Shown: positions 38,180 through 46,925, numbered from the stretch's first letter. The stretch: DNA of 64,000 bases from Rhodoferax potami (GCF_032193805.1 NZ_JAVBIK010000001.1:2067001-2131000); one strand, 5' to 3'. Numbers and translations are program-made. The notes: generated by a model not told the origin, from the sequence alone.

Positions 38180-38219
38180 CCCAGGTAAATCCTGCGCGGG
38201 CAGCTATTAAAATCGTAGC
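38164..38219 (+). repeat. 56-bp dispersed repeat, copy d
   Basis: CCAAATTGGCACCTAGCCCA starts the element and TGCGCGGGCAGCTATTAAAA follows, ending in GTAGC. It overlaps the last five codons and the stop of the XRE regulator gene. Confidence 0.8.
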
Positions 38220-38246
38220 AAAGCGCGTGGCACGCTTGCGCCGTGC

Positions 38247-38627
38247 TCAGCCCATGGGCGTGCACAACTCCACCAAAAAGCCATTGATGTCGGCCACATA
38301 AGCAATCGTCTGGCCCCATGGCATCACCTCCAGGGGGCGCATGGGCGTGGCGCCGGCGGCTATGGCGCGCTCCAACGCGGCGCCTACATCGGGCGTGCAC
38401 AGCGCAATCTCAAAGCAGGGCGCCGTGGGGCTGGCGGCCTGCGGGTTCTTGCCCAGCTGCTGCATCAGGCGGTGGGCTGAAAACGCGAGCGCGGTGCTGC
38501 CCGTCTCCAGCTCGCCGTAGTCGCCGCCTTCATGCAAAAAGCGGGTGGTCAGGCCAAAGGCCGCCTCGTAGAACTTGAGCGTGGCAGGCACGTCGGGGAC
38601 GTAGAGGATGGTGTAGCCGAGCTGCAT
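38247..38627 (-). CDS. VOC-family (glyoxalase-fold) protein
   Basis: A 126-residue protein beginning MQLGYTILYVPDVPATLKFY, with ALCTPDVGAALERAIAAGAT and the closing strand GQTIAYVADINGFLVELCTP. These are the two beta-alpha-beta-beta-beta units of the VOC fold. The in-frame ATG at MQLGY was chosen, with GGGAGACTTGCC upstream. It is divergent from creA. The substrate is unknown. Confidence 0.85.
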   Translation of the reverse strand: MQLGYTILYVPDVPATLKFYEAAFGLTTRFLHEGGDYGELETGSTALAFSAHRLMQQLGKNPQAASPTAPCFEIALCTPDVGAALERAIAAGATPMRPLEVMPWGQTIAYVADINGFLVELCTPMG

Positions 38628-39002
38628 GGCAAGTCTCCCTGGGGTTGGTAATGGGCACACAATGAAGCACCGCCTCATTTTTACCAAGGGAGTTTGTCAT
38701 GAAAAAAACACTAGCCGCCTTGCTGCTCAGCAGCCTTGCGCTGGCCGCCAGCGCCGAAACCGTGGGCACCGTCAGCACCACCTTCAAACTGCTCAGCCCC
38801 AACGACAAAGTGGTGGTCGATGTGTTTGACGACCCGGTCGTCAACGGCGTGGCCTGCTACCTGTCGCACGCCAAAACCGGCGGCTACGCCGGCGCGCTGG
38901 GCTTGGCAGAAGACACGTCTGATGCCTCAGTCGCCTGCCGCGGTAATCCCCCCGATAAACCAAAGGACCGAGAAGTAGAATTTTCTAAGAAGGAAGTTCT
39001 AC

Positions 39003-39266
39003 GTGAAGAAGTCGAGATTTACGGATAGCCAGATCATGGCTGCATTGAAGCGTGTTGAAGCCGGTTTGCCGGTTCCTGATATCTGTCGTGAGTTGGGGAT
39101 CAGCACCGCCACGTTCTACAAGTGGCGTGCCAAGTTTGGTGGCATGGACACATCCATGATGGCCCGCATGAAGGAACTCGAAGACGAGAACCGGCGGCTT
39201 AAGAAGATGTATCTGGAAGAGAAACTCAAGGCCGAGATCGCCAACGAGTACCTCGCAAAAAAGTAA
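39003..39266 (+). CDS. IS3-family transposase OrfA
   Basis: An 87-residue protein with an IS3-type helix-turn-helix ([24 protein letters not shown] region, [16 protein letters not shown]) and a leucine-zipper tail ([19 protein letters not shown]). The stop follows directly after the slippery A6G run used to make the OrfAB fusion transposase. Confidence 0.93.
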   Translation: MKKSRFTDSQIMAALKRVEAGLPVPDICRELGISTATFYKWRAKFGGMDTSMMARMKELEDENRRLKKMYLEEKLKAEIANEYLAKK

Positions 39267-39284
39267 GCCGGCCGTCTCGCCGGC
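39257..39284 (+). promoter_or_regulatory. Programmed -1 ribosomal frameshift signal
   Basis: The heptamer AAAAAAG (39257-39263) is read A-AAA-AAG in the OrfA frame, with TAA immediately after. A 6-bp GCCGGC/GCCGGC hairpin with a 6-nt loop (39267-39284) follows. This is the standard IS3 design for making the fused transposase. Confidence 0.8.
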
Positions 39285-39289
39285 GCGAG

Positions 39290-40090
39290 ATGGCCAAAGA
39301 AGTCGTGCAGCAGCGTGGGCTTGCCATACGGGTCGCCTGTTCCGTGTTCTCAATCAGCGAATCCTGCTACCGCTACGAGTCCAAGCAAAACGCTGAGAAT
39401 GAACTCATCGCTGATTGGTTGATGCGGCTGACGGACAACCACCGCAACTGGGGCTTTGGCCTGTGCTACCTGTATCTGCGCAATGTGAAGAGTTTCGGGT
39501 GGAACCATAAACGCGTGTACCGCATCTATCGTGAGCTGGAGTTGAACCTACGTATCAAGCCTAGGAAGCGCTTGGTGCGTGAGAAGCCCGAGCCTTTGGC
39601 TGTGCCAGAGGCCATCAATCAGGTCTGGTCGATGGACTTCATGCACGACAAGCTGGAGGACGGCCGTAACCTGCGCTTGTTCAATGTCATCGACGACTTC
39701 AACCGTGAGGCGCTGGGCATTGAGGTGGACTTCTCGCTGCCGTCGGAGCGGGTGATCCGAGCATTGAAGCAGATCATTTCCTGGCGTGGCAAGCCGCAAG
39801 TGATTCGATGTGACAACGGGCCCGAGAACATCAGTGGCACCATCCAGAACTGGGCCGAGGAATGGGGCATCCGGTTTGAATATATCCAGCCGGGCAAGCC
39901 ACAGCAGAATGCCTATGTCGAACGGTTTAACAGGACTGTTCGATACGAATGGCTATCCCAGTATTACTGGTCCAGTATTGAAGAAGTTCAGGACTTCGCC
40001 ACGCAGTGGATGTGGTCCTACAATCACGACCGCCCGAATATGGCCCTGGGCGGTTTCACCCCAATGCAGCACTTGGCCATGGCTGCATAA
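39290..40090 (+). CDS. IS3-family transposase OrfB (DDE integrase domain)
   Basis: A 266-residue catalytic part. An HTH_21 region precedes an rve domain with the DDE triad: Asp in VWSMDFMHD, Asp in [11 protein letters not shown] and Glu in [11 protein letters not shown]. It is expressed mainly as an OrfAB fusion through the frameshift at 39257; its own ATG is 23 bp after the OrfA stop. Confidence 0.94.
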   Translation: MAKEVVQQRGLAIRVACSVFSISESCYRYESKQNAENELIADWLMRLTDNHRNWGFGLCYLYLRNVKSFGWNHKRVYRIYRELELNLRIKPRKRLVREKPEPLAVPEAINQVWSMDFMHDKLEDGRNLRLFNVIDDFNREALGIEVDFSLPSERVIRALKQIISWRGKPQVIRCDNGPENISGTIQNWAEEWGIRFEYIQPGKPQQNAYVERFNRTVRYEWLSQYYWSSIEEVQDFATQWMWSYNHDRPNMALGGFTPMQHLAMAA

Positions 40091-40532
40091 CCGTTCTACT
40101 TTTAGGTCCGGTGGAAATTGGGGGGATTACCCCGCCAGGTGGGCCCCATCAGCTTCAAAGAAAAGGTCGACAAGCAAGACGAAGTCTTCAAGGCCAGCGC
40201 CTCTTTCTTGTTCAAACACGTGCGCGTGGTGCGCATGGTGGACGCGAAGCGCAACACCCTGGTCTACCTGTCGTACTCCGACAAGATCATCGAAGGCAGC
40301 CCCAAAAACAGCGTAACCGCAGTGCCGGTGCCGGCGGAGCTGCCTATTCCGGTGAAGTGACAAGCATCAACCTGCACGGCCGTGCAGGTCTTGCCACGCG
40401 GCAAGCTCCAAGGGTCTGATGCCGAAACGCACCGCATTGCCAGCCTCGTACTACTTGCATGAATGTTCATAGGCCGACTGCGGCACGTCGATGAACGACA
40501 TCGGGAACAGGTCATGGCTCTTGGTGGAATCG

Positions 40533-40571
40533 CGCCAGTATCGCGCCACTTGAAGTGGCGCGATACTGGCG
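40533..40571. repeat. 39-bp perfect inverted repeat (19 + 1 + 19)
   Basis: The arms CGCCAGTATCGCGCCACTT (40533-40551) and its exact complement (40553-40571) flank a single G. Such a symmetric perfect repeat can form a long hairpin or cruciform. There is no T run on either side, so it is not an intrinsic terminator. Confidence 0.85.
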
Positions 40572-40604
40572 TCAAGGCAACTGACGTCACCCCGCAAATA
40601 GAAG

Positions 40605-40660
40605 CCAATTCGGCACCTAGCCCATATGGAATAGGCGCAAGATGCTATCAATACCGGAGC
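40605..40660 (+). repeat. 56-bp dispersed repeat, copy g
   Basis: Begins CCAATTCGGCACCTAGCCCA, carries GGCGCAAGATGCTATCAA in the second half and ends GGAGC. It is gap-free relative to the other copies but more diverged in the middle. Confidence 0.65.
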
Positions 40661-40739
40661 AAATTCCAAGGGCGTCGATCTGGCAAGCAGGGCCCGTGTC
40701 ATTGGCCCCACTCGAAATCCCAGCGTGCCCTACTCAGTT

Positions 40740-42155
40740 TCAGGCGAGGTCATGGGGCCCCTGCAGCTCCGCAAACTTGGCCGCCATCGTGGGGTTGCCG
40801 CGGGTGAGCTTTTTGATCGTCAGGTCGTCGGCCTTGTCGTTGGCCAGGCGCAGGTTGTTGGCGGACTTGTGCAGCGCTTCCTTGGTTTTTTCCAGGTCCT
40901 TGATGGCTTCGTCAATGCGCTTCACGGCTTCTTCAAAGCCTTCAGAGGCCAGGCGCCAGTTGCGGCCAAACGCGGTCTTGAACTCGTCAAGTTGGGTCTC
41001 AAACTTGGTGATGTCCACATTCTGCGAGCGCACCAGCGCCAGCTCGGATTTGTATTTCATCGAGTTCAACGCCGCATTGCGCAGCAGCGTGATCAGCGGC
41101 ACAAAAAACTGCGGCCGCACCACATACATCTTGGGGTAGCGGTGCGACACATCCACAATGCCGCTGTTGTACAGCTCGCTTTCGGGCTCCAGCAAAGACA
41201 CCAGCACCGCGTATTCGCACGCCTTCTCGGTGCGGTCTTTGTCCAGCTCTTTCAGAAAGTCTTCGTTTCGCTTTTTGGTGGCGGTTTCGTCGCTCTCGTT
41301 CTTCATCTCAAACATGATGGAAACGATCTCGTTGCCCGACTCATCCATGTCGCGAAAAATGTAGTCGCCCTTGCTGCCGGAGCGGGCGTCGTTGTCTTTT
41401 TCAAAATGCGCCCGCTGAAACGCCGCCGCACGAATGCGGTTGAACTCAATCTCGCAGTGCTGCTCCAGCGTCTCGCCCACCATCTTGGTGGATAGCCGCG
41501 CCTTCATGTCCCGCAGGCGCTCAATCTCGCCCTCGCGGTCGCGCAGCTGCAAGGCGAATTGCTCTTTGATGGCTTTCTCTTCGAGCTGGTTTTTGACGGT
41601 GATGAGGCTCAGGTCATTTTTGAGCCCATCGCGCTCGCGGGCAACCACGCTCACAGCCTCATTCACGGCCAGCTGGCGCGCGGTGTCGCTGGCCGCCAGC
41701 TTGGCTTGCATGGCCTGAATTTCGGCGTCCTTTTTGGCGGCAGCCGCCTGCAGCTCATGGGCCAGCTTGGCCTCGGCCAACTGGGCTGCGGCCTGCTGCG
41801 CGCTGCGAGCCTTTTCTAATTCGTTCTTCAGCTCGTTCGCCAGCGCATCGCGCTCTTGGCTCACTTTGCTCAAGGCCTCGGTGACCGCCAGCTTGCGCTC
41901 CACCTCGCCCGCGTCCAGCTGGGCCTTCAGCGCCTGAATCTCGGTGTCTTTGGCAGACGCAGCTTTTTGCAGCGCATTGGTCACCTCGGCCTTGGCCAGG
42001 GCAATGGCGTTGTGCTTTTCGCGCTCAGCCAATTCGAGGCGCTCGTGCAAAGCCTGCTCAAATTCGCCATCGCGCACCTGCTTGAGGATGTCGGCATACC
42101 CCGCCTCGTCGATCTTGAAGGCTTTGCTGCAGTGGGGGCAGATGATTTCGTGCAT
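40740..42155 (-). CDS. DUF2130 coiled-coil nuclease-like protein
   Basis: A 471-residue protein. An N-terminal CPHC zinc-knuckle half ([13 protein letters not shown]) precedes a long coiled coil (about 30-215, rich in Ala/Glu/Lys). A DUF2130 domain (about 215-400) contains [10 protein letters not shown] and IMFEMKNE, a D...ExK arrangement as in PD-(D/E)xK nucleases, and then a second helical tail (about 400-460). The overall layout is RmuC-like. The family role is unknown; the neighbouring restriction-modification genes suggest genome defence. Confidence 0.8.
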   Translation of the reverse strand: MHEIICPHCSKAFKIDEAGYADILKQVRDGEFEQALHERLELAEREKHNAIALAKAEVTNALQKAASAKDTEIQALKAQLDAGEVERKLAVTEALSKVSQERDALANELKNELEKARSAQQAAAQLAEAKLAHELQAAAAKKDAEIQAMQAKLAASDTARQLAVNEAVSVVARERDGLKNDLSLITVKNQLEEKAIKEQFALQLRDREGEIERLRDMKARLSTKMVGETLEQHCEIEFNRIRAAAFQRAHFEKDNDARSGSKGDYIFRDMDESGNEIVSIMFEMKNESDETATKKRNEDFLKELDKDRTEKACEYAVLVSLLEPESELYNSGIVDVSHRYPKMYVVRPQFFVPLITLLRNAALNSMKYKSELALVRSQNVDITKFETQLDEFKTAFGRNWRLASEGFEEAVKRIDEAIKDLEKTKEALHKSANNLRLANDKADDLTIKKLTRGNPTMAAKFAELQGPHDLA

Positions 42156-42283
42156 ATCTGTGCCTCATTTGTCGGTTGGGGAGTCACTAGAACAGCTAAC
42201 AAAAAAAATATCGAAGCTACCGTAAGCCATTACTTAAGAAAGGTTCGATTTACCGTACCTAATACAGCCAATGGGTGCTTCCC

Positions 42284-43363
42284 TTAGTTTTTAATTACGA
42301 GAACATCACCTTTTACTTGATAGGTCTGTCCTTCCCACTCAAAAGAAACATCTTTTCCGACATCTTTTTTCGCATCGAGATATTCACTAGTCGCTTTTTT
42401 CAACAGTGGAAGAGCTCGCTTCAATTTCCAACCTTCGAAAAAATTTCCTGTATTGACCAAGACGATAAAAAATCGATTAGAAGCATCAAATCTCCGTATG
42501 CCTTGATTTTCGTAAAGCCACTTTATCAATTTCGTAGAGTTATTTTCAATAGACGAAATTAGCTCAAACCTAAAGTTCTCAAGTTCTTTTACAACGGTAT
42601 TGGAACCAGAAGCCTGAAACTCTGTGTGCTTCATCCATAAATTTTCAAGCTGCTCCGAAGCTGTCAGCTCGGAATCAATTGGAATACCAAGACTTCTAGC
42701 TGATTGTTTCAACAGCGTCAGCTCTGGCTTGAGACCAGCCGATCGTCTACTCTCCGCTATGTATCCTTCAGGAAGATACGTAACCTTCAAGTCAAATGGG
42801 GTTTCATCGATGAAGAAATCAATTTTAGGAATCAAACCTAGGGCTGGTAAGACTCTTTTATGATCCTTAAAAACATCTTCGATCAAAATAGAAGTCCAAT
42901 GGTTATACCAAGAACAAAGGACATATCCTCTCAGACTACTTTGTAAATCAGTTTCGATCTTTTTCTCTATTTGATCGTATGATGAAATCTTTTTGATGTA
43001 GTTATCTACTATCGTCTTCTCCAAACTATTCTGGTGAAGACCACCCCAATCAAATACCTTGAGTTTATAGAGTTCATTGAACAACTCTTCTTCTTGTTCA
43101 CGACGAAGTTTTCTTTCCTCTTCGTAGTTTTGTTTAATGAACGAATCAATCACAGTCTGATCAACATCAAGACTAAAGGCTGTTGGTAGCTGTTCCTTAA
43201 CCTTCAGGTTTTCAGCATCCACACCGTGCTGTCCCAAAAAATCAAGAAGGTATTTTGATCGGCTTAAGGAGCGAAGCCTAAGAAATTTTGCCCCCTCCTT
43301 TGTGGAAGCAAGCTCATTGAGTTTCTCACTCTTGAAAAGATTTTCAGCTGTTTTGAAATCCAT
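42284..43363 (-). CDS. Probable restriction endonuclease of the R-M pair
   Basis: A 359-residue protein, clearly richer in AT codons than its neighbours. A charged helical N-terminal half (RKLRREQEEELFNELYKL) precedes a putative nuclease core at residues about 180-196: PKIDFFIDETPFDLKVTYLP, giving Asp182 and DxK at 191-193 of a PD-(D/E)xK site. The ATG at 43363 is chosen: AAGGAG lies 8 bp upstream and its A overlaps the methyltransferase stop (TAATG). A GTG three codons earlier is the alternative. I do not recognise a named family; the role is inferred from coupling to the methyltransferase. Confidence 0.7.
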   Translation of the reverse strand: MDFKTAENLFKSEKLNELASTKEGAKFLRLRSLSRSKYLLDFLGQHGVDAENLKVKEQLPTAFSLDVDQTVIDSFIKQNYEEERKLRREQEEELFNELYKLKVFDWGGLHQNSLEKTIVDNYIKKISSYDQIEKKIETDLQSSLRGYVLCSWYNHWTSILIEDVFKDHKRVLPALGLIPKIDFFIDETPFDLKVTYLPEGYIAESRRSAGLKPELTLLKQSARSLGIPIDSELTASEQLENLWMKHTEFQASGSNTVVKELENFRFELISSIENNSTKLIKWLYENQGIRRFDASNRFFIVLVNTGNFFEGWKLKRALPLLKKATSEYLDAKKDVGKDVSFEWEGQTYQVKGDVLVIKN

Positions 43364-44781
43364 TAGATCCACTCCTTAGTCCAAGAAGGTAAGCGATTTG
43401 TAGAAAATTTTGAGTTCGGCTTCCCTTTCGAAACGACCAAACACCAATCATTAACCAAAGCCCCTTCTCTGTTGTCTTGAACCACTGAGCCAGCACTGTA
43501 ATCCGCTGAGAACCTTCCGAGATACTGCAACCCTTCTTTGCTCTCTTGAATGCTCTTCTTGATTGCTTCCCAAACTTCAGTTTCAGTCGTGTTGAAGATC
43601 AACACAAAATAGCCACCAGGTATTAATACACGTCCCACCTGCTTGATTACATCATCGAGTTTTTCTAGGTATTTCTGTAGAGATTTCTCACGTTTCGATG
43701 AATTTGAGTAAATAAATTCACTCTTCATATCAGACTTGAATCCCAAAAATGTATTCCACATTTCAGACAATTCAAGGTATGGGATACGATCACTATGAGG
43801 AGGATCTGTCACTAACAAGTGAACCGATTCCTTTTTCATTTTTTTCAAATGCTCGACAGCATCTTCACAATCTAATTTGATAGTGACTTTGGGTAAGGTA
43901 TCTTTCCCAAATACATAATTGTCTAAAGAATTGATCAATCTGACTGAACGTCCTTCGAATACGTTCCATACGTTAATCTCGAAGTATGTTTTAGGTCTCC
44001 AGTATCCAATAACCCAACTTCCCACCTCATATTTTTTCTGTGGTTCAGCGGACTTCTTGGCTCGACGATTTCCAATCGTAAAAACCATTCTTGACATCTG
44101 TCCCAGTGAAGATGTCAATATGAATTTAGCAATCCTTTGCTGTCTTTCGTTAAGGGTAGATATTGCCCCAAGTAAATAGTCGATATTTTGTAATGCTCGA
44201 GGCGTGAACAGATCAGAAACCATCTGCCCTTCCTCAACATTTATACGACTGTTCTTATGAAGCTCTCTATCATTGAAAAAGTTGAGTTTGATTTCATTTG
44301 TGAACTGTACTTGCTTCTTAATACTCTTATTGAGCGGAACTAGCTTGGTTGCTCTCCCAACTTTTGTCCAAACCTCATCTACACCAGCTTCATTCCATAC
44401 GATGTGAGAAATTAGGGTCCCGTCTTTCAGTGTGTAGCTCTCATTTATATTTTTCTCACACGTTGTCTTAATTAGTTCAAGAATTTCCCTAACTTCACTC
44501 TTTGATGGAGGTTGAATAAAAATCTTGGCTACTTCAATAGCTGCTGGATTGAGATCACATCCATCAAAATTAATCCCCCTCGAAAAACAGACGCTAGGAA
44601 GTACTCCCGAACCGACGAAGGGATCACAAACAAGGGATTCCATTTCTGTAAACTCATCAAGGATGAGTTCATACAGCTCTACAGGCTTTTTACCCCAGTA
44701 CTTGTGACAGTTATAGACTCCTGAGTAGCCTTTCACATTCAATCTTTTAGCACTGTTTTCTTTGATTTTGGATTCAACCAC
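43363..44781 (-). CDS. DNA methyltransferase of the R-M pair
   Basis: A 472-residue SAM-dependent DNA amino-methyltransferase. Motif I DPFVGSG is at residues 53-59, preceded by the motif X-like region CHKYWGKKPVELYELIL. The catalytic motif IV TDPPH comes much later (325-329) in TDPPHSDRIPYLELSEMW, where the last residue is His, not the usual Tyr/Trp. About 265 residues in between probably include target recognition. The start is GTG with a poor ribosome site, set only by reading-frame length. The codon use is AT-rich, which suggests transfer. It overlaps the endonuclease by one base. Confidence 0.82.
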   Translation of the reverse strand: MVESKIKENSAKRLNVKGYSGVYNCHKYWGKKPVELYELILDEFTEMESLVCDPFVGSGVLPSVCFSRGINFDGCDLNPAAIEVAKIFIQPPSKSEVREILELIKTTCEKNINESYTLKDGTLISHIVWNEAGVDEVWTKVGRATKLVPLNKSIKKQVQFTNEIKLNFFNDRELHKNSRINVEEGQMVSDLFTPRALQNIDYLLGAISTLNERQQRIAKFILTSSLGQMSRMVFTIGNRRAKKSAEPQKKYEVGSWVIGYWRPKTYFEINVWNVFEGRSVRLINSLDNYVFGKDTLPKVTIKLDCEDAVEHLKKMKKESVHLLVTDPPHSDRIPYLELSEMWNTFLGFKSDMKSEFIYSNSSKREKSLQKYLEKLDDVIKQVGRVLIPGGYFVLIFNTTETEVWEAIKKSIQESKEGLQYLGRFSADYSAGSVVQDNREGALVNDWCLVVSKGKPNSKFSTNRLPSWTKEWI

Positions 44782-44815
44782 TTTTTTACCGTTTCTCTCT
44801 GTTAGTCCGCCCAGT

Positions 44816-44956
44816 TTAATCGTCCCGGGTTTCGTGTAGGCCCGTTAGGTTAAGTCAGACCTAGATGGCGGCCTGACTGGCTAATTGCCGATAGTAATTT
44901 TCTTCAGCTTAGGTAGGAGGAATGTAGCCGATAGGCTCCAACAGTCTGTGGTGGTT
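44816..44956 (-). mobile_element. Terminal remnant of an IS3-family element
   Basis: On the minus strand a frame reads NHHRLLEPIGYIPPT, a stop, then AEENYYRQLASQAAI and TAG at 44861. This is the typical C-terminus of an IS3-family OrfB (usually LLEPIG.IPPAEAE..YY). The following bases to about 44816 (complement of TTAATCGTCCCGGGTTTCGT) look like an IS terminal repeat. Only about 140 bp survive, with a premature stop. It is unrelated in sequence to the complete IS at 38942. Confidence 0.75.
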
Positions 44957-46696
44957 AGCCGCCACATAAAACACCCTTGCCGCTTCCTTCTCATCCGCCC
45001 CCGCCGCAGGCATATGCCCCACGCCGGGTAGCGCCACCACGGGGAACTCCAAGCCTTTGCTGACCTTCATGGTCATGACCTTGATCTTGTTGCTGGTGGG
45101 GTCAAAGTCGCCAGAGCCCAAGCGGTTCTCTACCGGCAACTTTCGCTGCGCCAAAGTGCGGGCGCACAGGTCGCGCGTCTTGGTGTCTGCGCACAGCACG
45201 GCCATGTCGCCCCAGGCAAAACCCTCTTTGTGCGCGGCGGCAAAGTGGTCGGCAATAGCTTCCATCTCGGCTTGCAGGGTGGGCAGTTTGATGATGAGGG
45301 GCTCTTGCCCCTCGCGCCCGCAGCTCACGGGTTTGAGCAGGGGGATGCCGTCGTCGTCTTTGTCGTCTGCGGTCAGCAGGTCCGCGGCCACCAGGCTGGC
45401 GGTGTGCAATATCTGGCGGGTGTTGCGGTAGTTGATCTTCAGGATGGTGGTGCGCCCCTGCGCCTGGATGCCCACGCTCTTGAAGCTGAACTGCTTGTTG
45501 CGGGCACGCTCGTAAATGCTCTGCGCATCGTCGTACAGCACCAGCAGGCTGTTGGTGGTGGGGTCCACCATTTGGGTAACGAGCTTGAGCCATTCGGGCG
45601 CGAAGTCGTGGCCCTCGTCGATCATCACCGCTTGGTATTGGCCGCTGGGGATTTGTTTGCGGTCCACACCGCGGATGACGTTCTCCACCATCTCGTCAAA
45701 CATGCGCGGGCCTTGATTGGGTATGGCCTGCCCATAAGCCACCAGTTGTTCGCGGCACCATTTATGAAAATGCCGCACATGCACTTTGCCGCCCAAGCCT
45801 TTGGCCTGCATGACGCTACGCAGCTTCACGCCCAACGGTTCGTTAAAGCAGAGGATCAAGATGGGTTTGCTACTCGCCGTGCTGGCTTGGGCCAGATACT
45901 CCGCGCGGTAGCCCAAGATCATGGTTTTGCCGGAGCCCGCCACGCCGTGGATCACGCGGTGCCCGTCGCCCAGGCTGCGGGCCAGCTGCTCTTGCTGCAG
46001 GTCCATCACCCGCATGATGTCGGGCAGCTCGGCCTCAGCGTCGTTGTCGTCAAACAAGTTGCCGCTGGTTTGCACCCGCACTTGCGGGAACATGATCCAG
46101 CGCACCCGGTCGATCTGGGGCAGGCTGAGCGTGCCGCGCATGCCGTAGGGGAACATGTCCCACAAGCGGCTTTGCAGGTCTTCGGCGTCCACGCTCTCCA
46201 GCATTTCGTCTTTGCAGAGCACGCGGTGGGGTTCGATGGCGTGGTGCAGTTCGGCGGCTTCGAACTGCTTGCGGGTGATTTCGGTCAACACCACGCCATA
46301 GCTCCACGGAAAAGCCACTTTGCCCGCGTGTGCGCCTTCGGTTTGAATGAGTTGCTTGTCGCGTTGCAGGGCGGTCACCACCGTTTGGGCGTATTGCCGG
46401 GCTTGCTCCAGCGGGTTGGCCACGGTTTTGGGGATGCCGTCGGGGATGATTTCCCAGGTCTGTTTGTCGGCCTGTTGGATGGTGCTGAGCTTCCAGTCTT
46501 TCACCTCCAGCACCAAGATGCCGCGCCGCGGGTGCAGCACGCAAAAGTCGGGGTGGGTGTTGCGCGGGCCCATGGGCACGTCGTACCAGAGCAGGTAGTC
46601 GTCATCGAGCTTTTGCTCCAGCCGCTCGGCCACTCTGCGTTCACCACTGGTCATGCGCGAAACGCACGCACTAATTGCCGGAATCAATGTCGCCAT
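44909..46696 (-). CDS. NERD-domain UvrD-like helicase, C-terminus replaced by IS sequence
   Basis: A 595-residue protein. An N-terminal NERD nuclease domain (about 10-130) has Asp50 and the ExK at 64-66 (LVLEVKDW). A superfamily 1 helicase follows with Walker A GVAGSGKT (251-258), Walker B VMIDEGHDF, NYRNT and motif V TMKVSKGLEFPVV. Motif VI begins AARVFYVAA but then changes into NHHRLLEPIGYIPPT, which is transposase sequence, so the motif VI arginine and the C-terminal domain are lost. The helicase is probably defective; the nuclease domain is intact. Confidence 0.85.
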   Translation of the reverse strand: MATLIPAISACVSRMTSGERRVAERLEQKLDDDYLLWYDVPMGPRNTHPDFCVLHPRRGILVLEVKDWKLSTIQQADKQTWEIIPDGIPKTVANPLEQARQYAQTVVTALQRDKQLIQTEGAHAGKVAFPWSYGVVLTEITRKQFEAAELHHAIEPHRVLCKDEMLESVDAEDLQSRLWDMFPYGMRGTLSLPQIDRVRWIMFPQVRVQTSGNLFDDNDAEAELPDIMRVMDLQQEQLARSLGDGHRVIHGVAGSGKTMILGYRAEYLAQASTASSKPILILCFNEPLGVKLRSVMQAKGLGGKVHVRHFHKWCREQLVAYGQAIPNQGPRMFDEMVENVIRGVDRKQIPSGQYQAVMIDEGHDFAPEWLKLVTQMVDPTTNSLLVLYDDAQSIYERARNKQFSFKSVGIQAQGRTTILKINYRNTRQILHTASLVAADLLTADDKDDDGIPLLKPVSCGREGQEPLIIKLPTLQAEMEAIADHFAAAHKEGFAWGDMAVLCADTKTRDLCARTLAQRKLPVENRLGSGDFDPTSNKIKVMTMKVSKGLEFPVVALPGVGHMPAAGADEKEAARVFYVAANHHRLLEPIGYIPPT

Positions 46697-46869
46697 GAAC
46701 TACCTGCCACCCTGAATGCATTTTTTTAGATGGCTGCCATCGTGCCCGCATAAAAGCACAATTTCCAGTTTTGGCGCTTGCGAATTTCACTGATTTTGCG
46801 CGGGCAATAGTTGGCTACCTCTCCGGGCCTGATTCCGCTACCATGCTGGTAACGCCATCAAACTTCGAG

Positions 46870-46925
46870 CCAAATATGCCTCTGGCGCTCATTTCTTTTG
46901 CGCGGGTAGCTATCAAATTTATAGC
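46870..46925 (+). repeat. 56-bp dispersed repeat, copy e
   Basis: Begins CCAAATATGCCTCTGGCG and ends AGCTATCAAATTTATAGC, which forms a perfect AGCTAT/ATAGCT stem. It provides the start codon and first 16 codons of the diguanylate cyclase gene. Confidence 0.78.

Larger units (their letters stand above)
38942..40131 (+). mobile_element. Complete IS3-family insertion sequence (IS407-like), 1190 bp
   Basis: The termini are GGTAATCCCCCC (38942-38953) and its exact complement (40120-40131), part of a longer imperfect inverted repeat of nearly 40 bp that also shares GGACC and AAGTAGAA blocks. The flanks are a 4-bp target duplication CCGC (38938-38941 and 40132-40135). Four-bp duplications and the OrfA type fit the IS407 subgroup of IS3. 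Both ORFs and the frameshift signal are intact, so it is probably still mobile and recently inserted. Confidence 0.95.
38699..40360 (+). pseudogene. creA: creA, split by an IS3-family element
   Basis: The 5' part encodes a signal peptide (MKKTLAALLLSSLALAASA) and the CreA-like sequence to SDASVACR. The 3' part after the insertion (from 40136) resumes QVGPISFKEKVDKQDEVFK and ends ELPIPVK at 40360. Removing 38942-40131 plus one copy of the CCGC duplication restores the reading VACRQVGPISF exactly, so the gene was intact until the insertion. CreA is a conserved periplasmic protein of unknown function. As it stands the first part reads into the IS and ends at 39028. Confidence 0.93.
40361..40739. 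other. Gene-free region rich in palindromes
   Basis: The 379 bp between creA and the DUF2130 gene carry no convincing reading frame. They hold an 18-bp perfect palindrome CCTGCACGGCCGTGCAGG near 40370, a small CTTGCC/GGCAAG hairpin just after it, the large inverted repeat at 40533-40571 and repeat copy g. Confidence 0.6.

Noticed and set aside
40366..40400. Palindrome CCTGCACGGCCGTGCAGG as a creA terminator
   Set aside because: It is palindromic but has no loop or T run.
40451..40711. 86-residue minus-strand reading frame between creA and the DUF2130 gene
   Set aside because: It runs across the perfect inverted repeat and repeat copy g, has no ribosome site and resembles no protein I know.
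43364..43372. GTG start of the restriction endonuclease
   Set aside because: The ATG three codons later has AAGGAG at 8-bp spacing; the GTG has no site upstream.
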